Shown here: piece by piece, positions 16,299-26,397 of the stretch | How the letters are laid out: each line of letters begins with the position of its first letter | Numbering within the stretch: the stretch's first letter is position 1 | The notes under the pieces: generated by a model | Databases searched by the model: none | The model's input: the letters and a program-made list of their open reading frames with translations, nothing else | What the model was told of the DNA's origin: nothing | Assembly (NCBI GenBank): GCA_015232465.1 | Contig: JADFZO010000007.1 | Location: 1-64,000, forward strand | Length of the DNA stretch: 64,000 bases | DNA from: Desulfamplus sp. | GTDB lineage: Bacteria; Desulfobacterota; Desulfobacteria; Desulfobacterales; Desulfobacteraceae | Direction of reading: 5' to 3' | Made by a program: the position numbers and the translations under genes

Positions 16299-18770
16299 TT
16301 AGACTAAACTTGAGGCTTTTATATCCCAAATATCTTTTGCATATTCTCTAATAGTTCTATCGCTTGAAAATTTGCCACTTCTTGCAATATTTATAAGCGA
16401 TTTTTGAATCCACACCTTTTTATCAAGATAATCTTTAGATAATCTCTTTTGGGTCTCAACGTATGAGCCAAAATCAGCAAGATGGCAGTAAAAATCCCCC
16501 CCATTAACCAATGAGTTGTAAATTGGCTTAAATATCTCTGGCTCATTTTTGCAAAAAATATCTGAATCAAATGATGAGACAACCCGTTTAAGATTAGGAT
16601 TGCTCTCAAGCCTCTCTTTAGAGTTAAACGAATCTCTCACACTTTGAATCTCTTGAACTTTATGCCCAAAGATATAAATATTATCCTCTCCAACCTCCTG
16701 AGCAATCTCAATATTTGCTCCATCAAGAGTGCCAATAGTTAAAGCCCCATTCATAGCAAACTTCATGTTACCAGTTCCAGAAGCCTCTGTTCCAGCAGTT
16801 GATATTTGCTCACTAACATCAGCTGCTGGAATTATCCGCTCTGCAAGAGAGACTCTGTAATCTGGTATAAATACCACCTTGATCCACTTATTAGCTATTT
16901 TATCGCTATTTACAACATCTGCAACGCCATGAATCAGCCTAATTATCAGCTTTGCCATAAAATAGCCAGGTGCAGCTTTACCAGCAAATATAAATATTCT
17001 TGGGCATGATGGCATTACTCCATCATCGCGTATCACAAAAAAGGTGTTGATAATGTTCATCACATTTAGAAGTTGACGTTTATACTCATGGATTCTTTTG
17101 GCTTGAATATCAAATATAGAGTCTGGATCAACATCAATTCCAATATTTAAGCCCCTTTTGATTAAATCTGCAAGCTCTGCCTTATTGGATCGCTTTACAT
17201 CTTTAATTGACTCAAGAAACGCTCCATCATCATAAAACTTTTCAAGCTCTTTTAACTCTTCTAAATCAGTTATCCAGCCATCTCCTATTGCACTCAATAT
17301 AACTTTTGATAGCCTCTGATTTGCCCTTAAAATCCAACGTCTTGGAGTTACGCCATTTGTCTTGTTATTGAATTTATATGACCAAAGATCGTAAAAATCT
17401 GGCACAAGATTTTGCTTTACAAGCTCAGAGTGGATAGCTGCAACACCATTGACAGAGTGGCTACCCACAATTGCAAGGTGTGCCATTCTTATATTTTCAC
17501 CGCCATCAAAAGGCTCAACAATAGATAATCTTGAAGCCTTTTGACGATCTCCTGGGTATCTATTTTCAACCAGTTGCAAAAAACGGCGATTGATCTCATA
17601 TATAATTTGAAGATGGCGTGGAATTACCTTTCTAAGAATTGATACAGACCACCGCTCTAATGCCTCTGGCATAAGGGTATGGTTTGTGTAGCCAAGGGTA
17701 TTTGTCGTGATACTCCACGCATCGTCCCACTCAAGCGAATGCAGATCGATCAAAGATCGCATAAGCTCTGCAACAGTTAAAGCTGGGTGAGTATCATTTA
17801 GCTGAATAGCCACCTTTTCGTGGAATTTTTCAAAACTTTTGTGCTCTTTAAGATAGATCGAGATAATATCGTTGATTGCACATGCAACAAGAAAATACTC
17901 CTGAATCAGCCTAAGCTCCTTGCCAGTCTCTTTTAAATCTGATGGATATAAAATTTTGGATATGTTCTCAAATTTAATCTTATCTTCAACAGCCTTAAAA
18001 TAGTCCCCTTCATTAAAAATCTGTATGTCAAAATCTTCAGATGCCCATGCAGAAAAGAGCCGTAGCCGATTTACAGTTTTTGAGCCATATCCAACAATTG
18101 CAATATCATGTGGTCGCCCAACAATGAGTTTCCAATCAACCCACATGGGGTTATAATCGCCTCTCATATCTTGGCTATCTTCAATCCTGCCAAATACAGG
18201 CACCATGCACTTTTCACCAAACATCCTCATAAGCCAAGGAGATGTTTTGTTAAACCAAAAATCAGGTCGCTCACGCTGATACCCCCCCACAATTGTCTGG
18301 CGAAACAGCCCATAATCGTAATTAATTCCATATCCAAAACCTGGCATGTTAAGTGTAGCAAGCGAGTCTAAAAAGCAGGCTGCAAGCCGTCCAAGTCCGC
18401 CATTACCTAAAGCTGGGTCAGGCTCAAACTCTATTAGATCATCAAAGCTAATCCCAATTGAAAGCTCCCTATTTAACGAGTTTACAATCTCTTTGCACTC
18501 ATCATAAATCCCAAGATTTATAAGGTTATTTGCCAAAAGGGGACCTGTTAAAAACTCCATTGAGATGTAGTGCATTCGCTTTACATCACTATTTTTATAT
18601 CTTTTTTCAGTCTCAATTTTAATGTCAATAATATAGCGTCTTACAACAACGCAGAGAGCATTAAAAATATCGACTCTGCCAGCCTCTTCAATGGGTCTGC
18701 CGAATCCATATTTAACAATTGAGCACAATGACTCTTTAAAATCTGTAAGATCAATTTTTGATTTGGACAT
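16299..18770 (-). CDS. glgP: Glycogen/starch/alpha-glucan phosphorylase
   Basis: GT35 enzyme releasing glucose-1-phosphate from alpha-1,4-glucans with PLP. About 823 aa, typical length. Visible signatures: DPALGNGGLGRLAACFLDS near residue 120, the substrate loop QLNDTHPALTVAELMR, TNGVTPRRWI, and the PLP-lysine block EASGTGNMKFAMNGAL followed by TIGTLDGANIEIA. The ATG at 18770 (MSKSKIDLTDF) is preceded by AAGAG and overlaps the end of the upstream beta-helix gene by 20 bp; an earlier in-frame start would overlap it further. Translational coupling to a secreted polysaccharide-related protein suggests a carbohydrate theme but does not prove a shared pathway. Confidence 0.96.
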   Translation of the reverse strand: MSKSKIDLTDFKESLCSIVKYGFGRPIEEAGRVDIFNALCVVVRRYIIDIKIETEKRYKNSDVKRMHYISMEFLTGPLLANNLINLGIYDECKEIVNSLNRELSIGISFDDLIEFEPDPALGNGGLGRLAACFLDSLATLNMPGFGYGINYDYGLFRQTIVGGYQRERPDFWFNKTSPWLMRMFGEKCMVPVFGRIEDSQDMRGDYNPMWVDWKLIVGRPHDIAIVGYGSKTVNRLRLFSAWASEDFDIQIFNEGDYFKAVEDKIKFENISKILYPSDLKETGKELRLIQEYFLVACAINDIISIYLKEHKSFEKFHEKVAIQLNDTHPALTVAELMRSLIDLHSLEWDDAWSITTNTLGYTNHTLMPEALERWSVSILRKVIPRHLQIIYEINRRFLQLVENRYPGDRQKASRLSIVEPFDGGENIRMAHLAIVGSHSVNGVAAIHSELVKQNLVPDFYDLWSYKFNNKTNGVTPRRWILRANQRLSKVILSAIGDGWITDLEELKELEKFYDDGAFLESIKDVKRSNKAELADLIKRGLNIGIDVDPDSIFDIQAKRIHEYKRQLLNVMNIINTFFVIRDDGVMPSCPRIFIFAGKAAPGYFMAKLIIRLIHGVADVVNSDKIANKWIKVVFIPDYRVSLAERIIPAADVSEQISTAGTEASGTGNMKFAMNGALTIGTLDGANIEIAQEVGEDNIYIFGHKVQEIQSVRDSFNSKERLESNPNLKRVVSSFDSDIFCKNEPEIFKPIYNSLVNGGDFYCHLADFGSYVETQKRLSKDYLDKKVWIQKSLINIARSGKFSSDRTIREYAKDIWDIKASSLV

Positions 18771-20538
18771 AATCAGCTCTTCTGCTCTTGTTTGACTTGT
18801 AAAGAGATGGTATTGCAATACCTTCTCTGTTTAGCCCCTCAACTCTTATCCACCTGTTTTTTTTATCTAAAGTATCGCCCCCCACTGTTACAACACCTCC
18901 ACCTTTTCTGGTGATTCCCACAAAAAAACCTTGAGGTTGATACTCATACATTGTCTCTGCTTTAGCAGAAGATGTGTTGCCATAATCATAAGTTCGCATA
19001 AACTCATCTTGAAGCTCACAGGTGTAACAGCTCATGCTTTTAGGTGCTTGAATGTTCCAAAAGACATTACGAACTCCTGAGTGGGGCATCACGCTTGTAT
19101 CTCCACCAGGACAGATATAAAATCCTTGCATGTTATCAAATAGGTTTTCATAGGGGAAAAGCCCATGAAAATCAATCACAGCATCTGTGGCATTGTTATC
19201 ATCTCTGCCATCATAAAAGGTTTTACAATCAGTTATCACGTTTCCAGATGCAAAGTTCTTCAAACTTACAGGGTGAACCAACCTTGCAAAAAAATCGGCT
19301 CGCTCAATTAAGATTCCATGACTTTGGGCAATAGTAACTCCAGCGTGCCCATCAAGCCCTTTAAATGCTAAATTTTTAGCTGTGATATATCCACTTTTAC
19401 TAAATATAACCCCTTGAGTTAAGTTGTTAAATGTGATGTTTTGTATCCAGCTATCAGAGGCAGAGCTTACCCAAATTCCGCCCCACAGATAATCTTGCTC
19501 CTTTGCTGTTCTTACAATTTTGCCATCATCTCCTAAAAAAGGCTTGTGGTGGCGATACCCCCCTTTCCAACTGCTATCTATATTTAAATTCTCAATTCCA
19601 ACCCCTTTTACGCCGTTAAACGATAAAATTCGTGGAGCATAACGGATAAAGTGGTCAAAACGGGCAGGCTCTGCAAGGATTATCCTATTGTTATCAACAA
19701 CTTTCTCAATTTTAACTATCCATGATATTGTTTTAGAGACCTTTCCAAACGTGTCTGTTTGAGCTTTGATAAGTTTTAGCGGGTAGGTCAACTGAGCTGC
19801 AATATCAACCTTATCAGGAGAGGGTTTCTTAGGATCAATCAAGGGGTCGTCAAACTCAATTATTACTGTATCCCCTGACAAAAGATTTGATGTATCCAAA
19901 ACTTCAACCTCTTTAGAGCCACGCATTACACTTTTTGTGTACCGAGTCAACTCTTTTGTCGCCTCAGAGCCTAAAATTGCAATAACTGTCCAGTGGCGAC
20001 CCTCATCTTCTGCTGGCACAGTTCCAAGTCTGTAAATTCGATCTGCCTTGCCTGGTGAGCCTAAATGTAGGGTGCTCTTTAAGATTTTACTACCATTTAA
20101 ACCATTTTCAACCTCTCCTCTCACAACAATATTGTTATGCCGAATCTGAAGAAATCCATGGTCAGGGGTTTTGTGAATCTCATAACGCCCTTTTGGCAAA
20201 AATACTATTCCACCGCCAGCCTCTCCAGCAGCATCAATTGCAGATTGTATCGCGGCTGTGTCGTCAGTTTGATCATCAGGAGTTGCTCCAAATTTTGAGT
20301 CTGTTACATCAAAAATAGGAATTTTATTTTGACTATTTTCAATATCAGGAATCTCTTTTAACCCCATCTTAAACCCAGCACGGGAAAAATCTGGCAGATT
20401 ATCTTTTGTTGGACCATATTTTAAGAACTCTAACCACACCTTTGGAATCCACTCTGATTTAGCCTCTAAAAAAGAGGTGCAAAGAGTAAGACTTAAAACA
20501 GCAATCACAATTGCAGCCAATTTGGATAAAATTTTCAA
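18751..20538 (-). CDS. Secreted right-handed beta-helix protein (pectate-lyase-3 / GH28-55-like)
   Basis: A 595-aa protein with a cleavable signal peptide (hydrophobic residues about 5-25, ending near LEAKS). The N-terminal domain has the signature of Pectate_lyase_3 folds: FDVTDSKFGATPDDQTDDTAAIQSAIDAA followed by GGGIVFLPKGRYEI (split here for length). The rest is rich in short strands of the form NITFNNLTQGVIFSKS and ITAKNLAFKGLDG, typical of stacked beta-helix coils. I cannot identify catalytic acids with confidence, so the substrate is unknown. It lies 43 bp downstream of the FapA-like gene and overlaps glgP, so all may be one transcript. Confidence 0.75.
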   Translation of the reverse strand: MKILSKLAAIVIAVLSLTLCTSFLEAKSEWIPKVWLEFLKYGPTKDNLPDFSRAGFKMGLKEIPDIENSQNKIPIFDVTDSKFGATPDDQTDDTAAIQSAIDAAGEAGGGIVFLPKGRYEIHKTPDHGFLQIRHNNIVVRGEVENGLNGSKILKSTLHLGSPGKADRIYRLGTVPAEDEGRHWTVIAILGSEATKELTRYTKSVMRGSKEVEVLDTSNLLSGDTVIIEFDDPLIDPKKPSPDKVDIAAQLTYPLKLIKAQTDTFGKVSKTISWIVKIEKVVDNNRIILAEPARFDHFIRYAPRILSFNGVKGVGIENLNIDSSWKGGYRHHKPFLGDDGKIVRTAKEQDYLWGGIWVSSASDSWIQNITFNNLTQGVIFSKSGYITAKNLAFKGLDGHAGVTIAQSHGILIERADFFARLVHPVSLKNFASGNVITDCKTFYDGRDDNNATDAVIDFHGLFPYENLFDNMQGFYICPGGDTSVMPHSGVRNVFWNIQAPKSMSCYTCELQDEFMRTYDYGNTSSAKAETMYEYQPQGFFVGITRKGGGVVTVGGDTLDKKNRWIRVEGLNREGIAIPSLYKSNKSRRADYVQIKN

Positions 20539-20581
20539 CTAACCACCTCTTCTTCAATCTTAAAAAGATCAATTGTTTAGT

Positions 20582-22750
20582 CTAATTTGTAGGCACAACA
20601 ACGATTTCATAAATAGGATTTACCCCCTTTTTAGTGATCTGCTCTTTTATGATCTCATATATTTTGCACCTTGATAAATCTTGCTTTAAAATCAGCTTTG
20701 ATTTGCTTCCAGCTATTGATGTTTGAGCCATTATTTGGGTATTGACAACAACCTCAGCCTTTAGCTCGCTTTTTGTGGCAAACTCTTTAAGTCCTCTCTG
20801 TTTAGACTTTATCTCTTTAATCTCACCCTCAATTAGCTCAATCTTACGCTGTTTTAAAAGGTTCTGTTCAACTATGGTATCTTGGCGTTCAAAGGCTTGA
20901 TTGATTATCTTTTCTGAATTATCAACCCTTTTTTGAAGCTCTCCTACCATTTTGAGCATACGTTGAACCTGCTCAATATCTTCAGAAGCCTCTATCTGCG
21001 GAAGCTGTATTGCAACTTTTTTTAAATCTGCTTGAGCACTATCTTGCATGTTGACAGCATCAGATATTTGCTCATTTAATAGCTTCTCTTCAGACTCAAA
21101 GCTCAATATCTCATCTTTGATGGATTTAATCTCATCAGATTTTTTCTCAACTCTTTGATCTAAATCAGCAAGCATCATCTCAATTATCCCCTCAGTGCCA
21201 ACCTCAAGTTTAGAGGGTAATGACTTTGCAGTGCCAACTCTACCAGCTACAACTCCACCTCTTGAGTTTACAAATGATGATACAATCAGACCATATCTGT
21301 TAAGAGATCGCCCACCAACAAAAAGCTCTGAGTCGATAATCTCATTTTGAACAACAATATCACCTAACGCCTTTATTCTGGAACTATTTATATACTTTGC
21401 ATGGACATTACCCTGAATATTGACAATATTAGCATCAATAATACCAGCAGATACATTAAGGTCTCCTGTTAGATGGATTTGTGCCCCCTCAACTGCCTGT
21501 GCTGTAAGATTTGCACACTTTACGCTGCAACCAGCCTTTACAACACCATCTACGGTTATGTTGCCATTAAAGTTAATATCTCCAGTATCGTAATTTACAT
21601 CGCCCTTAATCTGAAGCTCTGGAAATACAGATACAACCCCCATAAAATCTAAATGTGGGTGTCCGTCAGCGGTTGAAAATATTTGGAGCTTATCATCAGA
21701 AAATCGGGTGTTTACACCTGCTGTAAAAAGAGGCTCTTTTGGCTCTTCAACTGGTATTGGATTTCCAAAAGTATCAACCCCAGCAGTGCCTGCTTTACCC
21801 TGTGTCTTCTCTGCAAGTAGGCTATTTTTTAAGACAAATGGCTTTACGCCGCTGCTATGAAAATCCTCAAAAAAATATCTGACGCTACCATCAACTGGCT
21901 CTATTGGAAGGCTTGCAATAAGATTATCATTTAATCTAACCTCTTGAGATTGACTCTTTTCAATATTGTGTAAAAAATTGCTTGCAAAAGATAATCTGTT
22001 TTGAAAAAAGAGCCTTAAAACAGTATCAATTATCTCTTTTTCTCTATCTGAAATATTGCTCTCTTGCTGCTCTTTGTTTAACAACTTTAAAAGATAAAGT
22101 TCATCTAAATCAGCAATTTTAATTGAGTTATCTGAGGATGTAGCAGATACAATATTTTCAAGAAACAGCTTAATATCAGTTGCTGCCCTTTTAAACTCGC
22201 CAATGTTACCGCTATCCATCAAAATTTTGAGCTGCTGCTTCTTCTCTTCAATCTTTTGCTTAAAAACCTCTCGCTTTTTTTTTAGATGCAGTGCAACCTT
22301 ATACATTTGGCGGTTCTGATGTTCAGTAAGATTTCTTAAGGTCTCTCGTTTTTGAATCTGTCCAAACTGTTTGCAGAGCCGTGCAACCTCAGATAGTAAA
22401 TAATCATCTTTAAACGGTATGGCAATAGAGCTATGTATGGCAGCTCTATTAATGGCATTGATTAGTATCTCCATGTCAGAGGAGTCAGAAAATAGCATTC
22501 TTTGCGTATCAGGGGAAAGAGAGCGAGCACGCTCAAGAAGCTCATCTCCATTCATTCTTGGTATTTTATAGGCAGATATTACAACAGCAAATAAAGATGT
22601 TGAAGCCCCTTCAAGTGCAGCAATAGCAGGATAGGAGGATTTGACCCATCTTACATCATATCCAGCACCAGTTAAGAGCCTCTCAACGCTCTCCCCTATG
22701 CTATTTTGACTCTCTACAACAAGAATCTTATCGCATTTTTTATCTACCAT
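20582..22750 (-). CDS. Pseudo-receiver domain fused to FapA/DUF342 protein
   Basis: A 722-aa protein. Residues 7-120 form a receiver-like domain, but the phospho-acceptor position reads VVISAYKIPRM, with Ala60 where active receivers have Asp. A coiled-coil/charged region (about 140-260) leads to a FapA (DUF342) beta-helix domain recognisable in GDVNYDTGDINFNGNITVDG, VKAGCSVKC and GGVVAGRVGTAKSLPSKLEVG (segments of a longer region), then a long coiled coil. FapA domains have been linked to polymer-binding and regulatory roles, but no function is settled. The ATG at 22750 overlaps the upstream response regulator by 11 bp, with AGG before it. Confidence 0.75.
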   Translation of the reverse strand: MVDKKCDKILVVESQNSIGESVERLLTGAGYDVRWVKSSYPAIAALEGASTSLFAVVISAYKIPRMNGDELLERARSLSPDTQRMLFSDSSDMEILINAINRAAIHSSIAIPFKDDYLLSEVARLCKQFGQIQKRETLRNLTEHQNRQMYKVALHLKKKREVFKQKIEEKKQQLKILMDSGNIGEFKRAATDIKLFLENIVSATSSDNSIKIADLDELYLLKLLNKEQQESNISDREKEIIDTVLRLFFQNRLSFASNFLHNIEKSQSQEVRLNDNLIASLPIEPVDGSVRYFFEDFHSSGVKPFVLKNSLLAEKTQGKAGTAGVDTFGNPIPVEEPKEPLFTAGVNTRFSDDKLQIFSTADGHPHLDFMGVVSVFPELQIKGDVNYDTGDINFNGNITVDGVVKAGCSVKCANLTAQAVEGAQIHLTGDLNVSAGIIDANIVNIQGNVHAKYINSSRIKALGDIVVQNEIIDSELFVGGRSLNRYGLIVSSFVNSRGGVVAGRVGTAKSLPSKLEVGTEGIIEMMLADLDQRVEKKSDEIKSIKDEILSFESEEKLLNEQISDAVNMQDSAQADLKKVAIQLPQIEASEDIEQVQRMLKMVGELQKRVDNSEKIINQAFERQDTIVEQNLLKQRKIELIEGEIKEIKSKQRGLKEFATKSELKAEVVVNTQIMAQTSIAGSKSKLILKQDLSRCKIYEIIKEQITKKGVNPIYEIVVVPTN

Positions 22751-23516
22751 TTTGAGCCTGTAAATAGTTCTGTTTAGTAAAATGATCTGCAAGCTGACAA
22801 ATCAAGGTCGTATAAAATCTATTAATCTCTTCAGAGTCAATAAGTTCGCTCTCTTTAAGTATCTTTTTAATCCTCATTAAATCAGCAATATCATCCTCTG
22901 ATGTTACGCTATTTTGCTCCTCTTGAATAGCCCCTTTTTTATTAATCCACTCATATCTGCCCTGTTTATGAGATAATGCTGCTATTTTTGCATCTAACTC
23001 TTTTAACATATTTGCCTCTTTTACGGCAGATTCATTTAAGATGCGATTTAGCTCAACAAGTTTTGTATTTTGCTCTTTTGCAAGACGAAAAAGCTCTCTG
23101 CTCTCAACAGCAAGCTCGTACTGCTCCAGCCCCTCTTTTACAGATGCTAAAAAATCCTCATTTTTCCAAGGTTTTGTTATATATTTATGAATCTCTCCTC
23201 TATTTACAGCCTCAATCACAGATTGAATCTCTGCATATCCTGTGATCATAAACCTTATGCTGTTTGGTGAAATCCAGCTTACCTCTTCAAAAAACTCTGT
23301 CCCAGTTATGAATGGCATCTGGTGATCAGATATAATTAGGGCAAAAGGCTCTGTGGCTGATTTGAGTATCTCTAAAGCCTCTTTTGGCTCATTAGAATAT
23401 AGTGATGTAACAGAGATTTTGTTAAGCAGTGTGGAGATAATCTTTCCAACCGTAACATCATCATCAACAATCAAAACCCTTTTATCTTTAAATAGCTCTT
23501 TGTGATCTATATCCAT
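22740..23516 (-). CDS. Response regulator with receiver domain and coiled-coil output
   Basis: A 258-aa protein. The receiver is intact: acidic cluster VDDD at 18-20, phospho-acceptor Asp64 in IISDHQMPF, Thr in MITGYAE, and Lys in YITKPW. This sequence class is like the RpfG-type receivers that precede HD-GYP domains, but no HD-GYP follows. Instead there is a helical segment (about 130-180) and a C-terminal region of about 80 residues that I do not recognise. It is the first gene of the leftward operon and overlaps the pseudo-receiver/FapA gene, so the two may form a phosphorylation-dependent pair. Confidence 0.85.
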   Translation of the reverse strand: MDIDHKELFKDKRVLIVDDDVTVGKIISTLLNKISVTSLYSNEPKEALEILKSATEPFALIISDHQMPFITGTEFFEEVSWISPNSIRFMITGYAEIQSVIEAVNRGEIHKYITKPWKNEDFLASVKEGLEQYELAVESRELFRLAKEQNTKLVELNRILNESAVKEANMLKELDAKIAALSHKQGRYEWINKKGAIQEEQNSVTSEDDIADLMRIKKILKESELIDSEEINRFYTTLICQLADHFTKQNYLQAQNGR

Positions 23517-23639
23517 AAATCAATCTCTCTTTTGATAACTTTTTTTACAAGTTTTTTTACCTTATGTTTTTTCTTTCAACTTAACACGTTTTCCTACTGG
23601 TATAAAACACTTATCTGTTAAAATTAGACGATAACTTTA

Positions 23640-23668
23640 TTGACATTCACCGCTCAAAGCAGATAGTT
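23640..23668 (+). promoter_or_regulatory. Predicted promoter for the PilC/GspF gene
   Basis: TTGACA at 23640-23645, a 17-nt spacer and ATAGTT at 23663-23668 in the 217-bp divergent gap; weak -10. The rest of the gap is A/T-rich with no other structure I can support. Confidence 0.4.
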
Positions 23669-23733
23669 TAACAGGGCTAATTTTGGCAAACAGGCAGGTT
23701 TTGAAGTTTTTTTGAAGATGGAGCAAAAAATAG

Positions 23734-24981
23734 ATGACAGTATTTGAATACAGAGCCTTAACAGATAAAGGCAAGAAAAAAAGCGGGATTATTGATGCTG
23801 AGAGCATTATGGCAGCTGGTTCAAAACTTAGACAACAAAATATCTTTCCAACATCAATTAATGAGGTAAAAAGTGAAGTAGCAAGCCAAAATAGAGTAAA
23901 ATCTCTATCAACTCTTATAGACTCCTCTGGGATAATGCTCTTTTCTCGAATCAGTAAAAGAGAGACCGCAATAATAACAAGACAGCTTGCAACCCTTATA
24001 TCTGCTGGTTTTCCGCTTGCAGGTGCTCTTGCTACACTTGCTAACCAGACAGAATCAAAATCTTTTCAGCGTCTTTTATCTAAAATCAAAGAGTCAATTG
24101 AGGAGGGAAAGAGTTTTTCTCAGGCTTTGTCTCAATATCCATCTGTTTTTTTGCCTGTTTATGTAAATATGGTTCACGCAGGAGAGTCATCAGGCACGCT
24201 TGAGATTGTGCTTGAGCGCCTTGCAGATATAACTGAAAAGCAAGAAGATACCCGTAAAAAGATTCAATCATCTCTTGCATACCCAATGTTGATGAGTATT
24301 ACAGGGGTTGGTGTGCTTATATTTCTTATTACTTACATTGTTCCTGGAATTATCAAAATATTTACAGATATGAATCAGCAGCTTCCAGCCCCTACACGTA
24401 TTCTTATCGCTCTAAGTTCTTTTTTTCAATCTTTTTGGTGGGTTGTAATTTTGATTCCAGTTGTGCTATCAACTACCCTCTATCTTGTCAGAAAAAGACC
24501 AACTGGTTTAAGAGTAACCGACAGCTTGCTTCTTGCAACCCCGAAAGCTGGTAAGTTGATAAAAAAGAGTGAAGTGGCAAGATTTGCGAGGATTCTTGGC
24601 TCTTTACTTACTAATGGCGTTCCAATGCTCACAGCACTTGATATTGCAAGAAACACAATTAGAAACAGCGTTCTTCAAAACAGAATAACCATAGCAGCAG
24701 AGGCTGTAAAAGAGGGGGGTGATCTTGGCAATGCCCTTGATGGCACAAGCGAGTTCCCATCTCTTGCAATACAGATGATTAAGGTGGGAGAGCAAAGCGG
24801 AAAATTAGAACAGATGCTTGAAAAGACCGCCCAACTCTTTGAAAAAGAGGCTGAATCAACCATTGTTGCAATGAGTGCACTTTTAGAGCCAATCATCATA
24901 CTATTTATGGGTGTGGTAGTTGGTTTTATTGTTCTATCTATCTGTCTTCCTATTTTTGAGATGAATCAACTTGCAAGGTAA
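23734..24981 (+). CDS. Type II secretion / type IV pilus inner-membrane protein (GspF/PilC family)
   Basis: A 415-aa polytopic platform protein, normal length. It starts with FEYRALTDKGKKKSGIIDAE and contains two repeated GspF domains: RQLATLISAGFPLAGALATL and ARILGSLLTNGVPMLTALDIA. Each is followed by the conserved SFSQALSQYPSVF / LGNALDGTSEFPSLA segments. Membrane spans are visible near residues 190-210, 235-255 and at the C-terminus (IIILFMGVVVGFIVLSICLP). The protein would couple the cytoplasmic ATPase to pseudopilin or pilin assembly. No other pilus or secretion genes are adjacent, so it is an orphan here. GGAG lies 10 bp before the ATG. Confidence 0.92.
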   Translation: MTVFEYRALTDKGKKKSGIIDAESIMAAGSKLRQQNIFPTSINEVKSEVASQNRVKSLSTLIDSSGIMLFSRISKRETAIITRQLATLISAGFPLAGALATLANQTESKSFQRLLSKIKESIEEGKSFSQALSQYPSVFLPVYVNMVHAGESSGTLEIVLERLADITEKQEDTRKKIQSSLAYPMLMSITGVGVLIFLITYIVPGIIKIFTDMNQQLPAPTRILIALSSFFQSFWWVVILIPVVLSTTLYLVRKRPTGLRVTDSLLLATPKAGKLIKKSEVARFARILGSLLTNGVPMLTALDIARNTIRNSVLQNRITIAAEAVKEGGDLGNALDGTSEFPSLAIQMIKVGEQSGKLEQMLEKTAQLFEKEAESTIVAMSALLEPIIILFMGVVVGFIVLSICLPIFEMNQLAR

Positions 24982-25017
24982 ACCTGCTATTTAACATTTT
25001 ATGGAGAGTAAAGTTTA

Positions 25018-26397
25018 ATGATTAAAAGGTGTTATAAAAATTTAGTATTTATGGTTATAATTTTAAATCTATCTATTTTGCCAATATTTTTAAGTTTAGC
25101 TCACAGCAATAGTGGCAAAATAAATAAAAAACCGATGAGCACCAAACATCTGGTAAAAAAGAGAGGAGCTGTAAAAGATAGCAGCTCAATTATAAACAGC
25201 AAAGCTGGAATTATGCTTTTGAGTAACAATGGAACTATTTTATATTCTCAAAATCCAAATATTGGATTTATTCCAGCATCAACCATAAAAGTTCTGACAA
25301 GCCTTGTTGCACGCCACTATCTTGGTGTGAACTACCGCTTTACAACCGATTTTTTCCTTACAGTTGGAGGACAAAATAGGGTCAATCTTAAAATAAAGGG
25401 TTACGGAGATCCCCTTTTTACCTCAGCAGTCATACATGATGCCTGCCGTCAAGTTGTTGCTACTTTAAGGGCAATGAATATAAATCAGCTCAACGACATA
25501 GTTGTTGATAACTCATTTTTTACACAAAATATCAATATTGATGGAAGATCAAACACCAACAACCCCTACGATGCCCCTGTTGGAGCTTTATCAGCCAATT
25601 TTAATACTGTCTCTTTCCAATACAGCAGGTCAAAAAAAGAGTATGTTAGCGATGATCCAGAGATACCGCTTCTCCCATTTGTTATGAATCAGGTGAAATC
25701 CTCAAGGTTAAGGGGGGGGCGTGTGGTTCTATCTCAAGAGGAGAGCAGACTCTATGCTGGTATGCTGATACGCCATTTTCTTTTGCAAGAGGGGATATTA
25801 ATAAGAGGCGATGTTAAAGCTGGTATTGTAACCTCAAAAGATAAGCCAATTTATGAGTTTATATCTCCTTACAGCATAGATGAAATAATAGTAAAGCTCT
25901 TAAAACACTCGAGCAACTTTATAGCAAATCAGATATTTTTAGCCTCTGGAGCAAAAGCATTCTCACCGCCCGCAACTGTTGAAAAGGGGGTTGCTGCCAT
26001 GAGCGATTACGCCAAAAGGGCTATTGGAATTTCAATGTATAGCGGATCAAATGTCATCTTTGCAGAAGGCTCTGGTCTTTCAAGATTAAATAGAATCTCT
26101 CCAGCAGATATGGTAAAGATTTTATTTAAATTTCGACCAAATTATCAGCTTATGAGAAGTGAAACTATTGCTGATGGAGTTACTGAATATTATAAAACAG
26201 GGACACTAAACGGGGTTCGGACAAGATGTGGCTATTTTGAAACATTAGATGGTTTATACCCATTTGTGATTATGGTAAATCAAGATGGTGCGGGGTATGA
26301 AAATATAAAAAAATCTCTGTGTGAGATGGTTTTGCTTCATAAAAATGCCTCAATTCAAAACTTTTTTTCAAAAACTCAAGTAGTTTTAAATTTTTAA
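25018..26397 (+). CDS. dacB: D-alanyl-D-alanine carboxypeptidase/endopeptidase (PBP4, S13 family)
   Basis: Periplasmic low-molecular-mass penicillin-binding protein that trims or opens peptidoglycan cross-links. The N-terminal membrane or signal segment spans residues about 9-28. The three penicillin-binding motifs are present: PASTIK (SxxK), HSSNF (SxN) and YKTGTLNG (KTG). Motif order and the GALSANFNTVSF segment fit S13 enzymes; 459 aa is close to E. coli DacB. It is 36 bp after the pilC/gspF gene and its stop overlaps the convergent ccdA stop by 4 bp. Confidence 0.92.
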   Translation: MIKRCYKNLVFMVIILNLSILPIFLSLAHSNSGKINKKPMSTKHLVKKRGAVKDSSSIINSKAGIMLLSNNGTILYSQNPNIGFIPASTIKVLTSLVARHYLGVNYRFTTDFFLTVGGQNRVNLKIKGYGDPLFTSAVIHDACRQVVATLRAMNINQLNDIVVDNSFFTQNINIDGRSNTNNPYDAPVGALSANFNTVSFQYSRSKKEYVSDDPEIPLLPFVMNQVKSSRLRGGRVVLSQEESRLYAGMLIRHFLLQEGILIRGDVKAGIVTSKDKPIYEFISPYSIDEIIVKLLKHSSNFIANQIFLASGAKAFSPPATVEKGVAAMSDYAKRAIGISMYSGSNVIFAEGSGLSRLNRISPADMVKILFKFRPNYQLMRSETIADGVTEYYKTGTLNGVRTRCGYFETLDGLYPFVIMVNQDGAGYENIKKSLCEMVLLHKNASIQNFFSKTQVVLNF

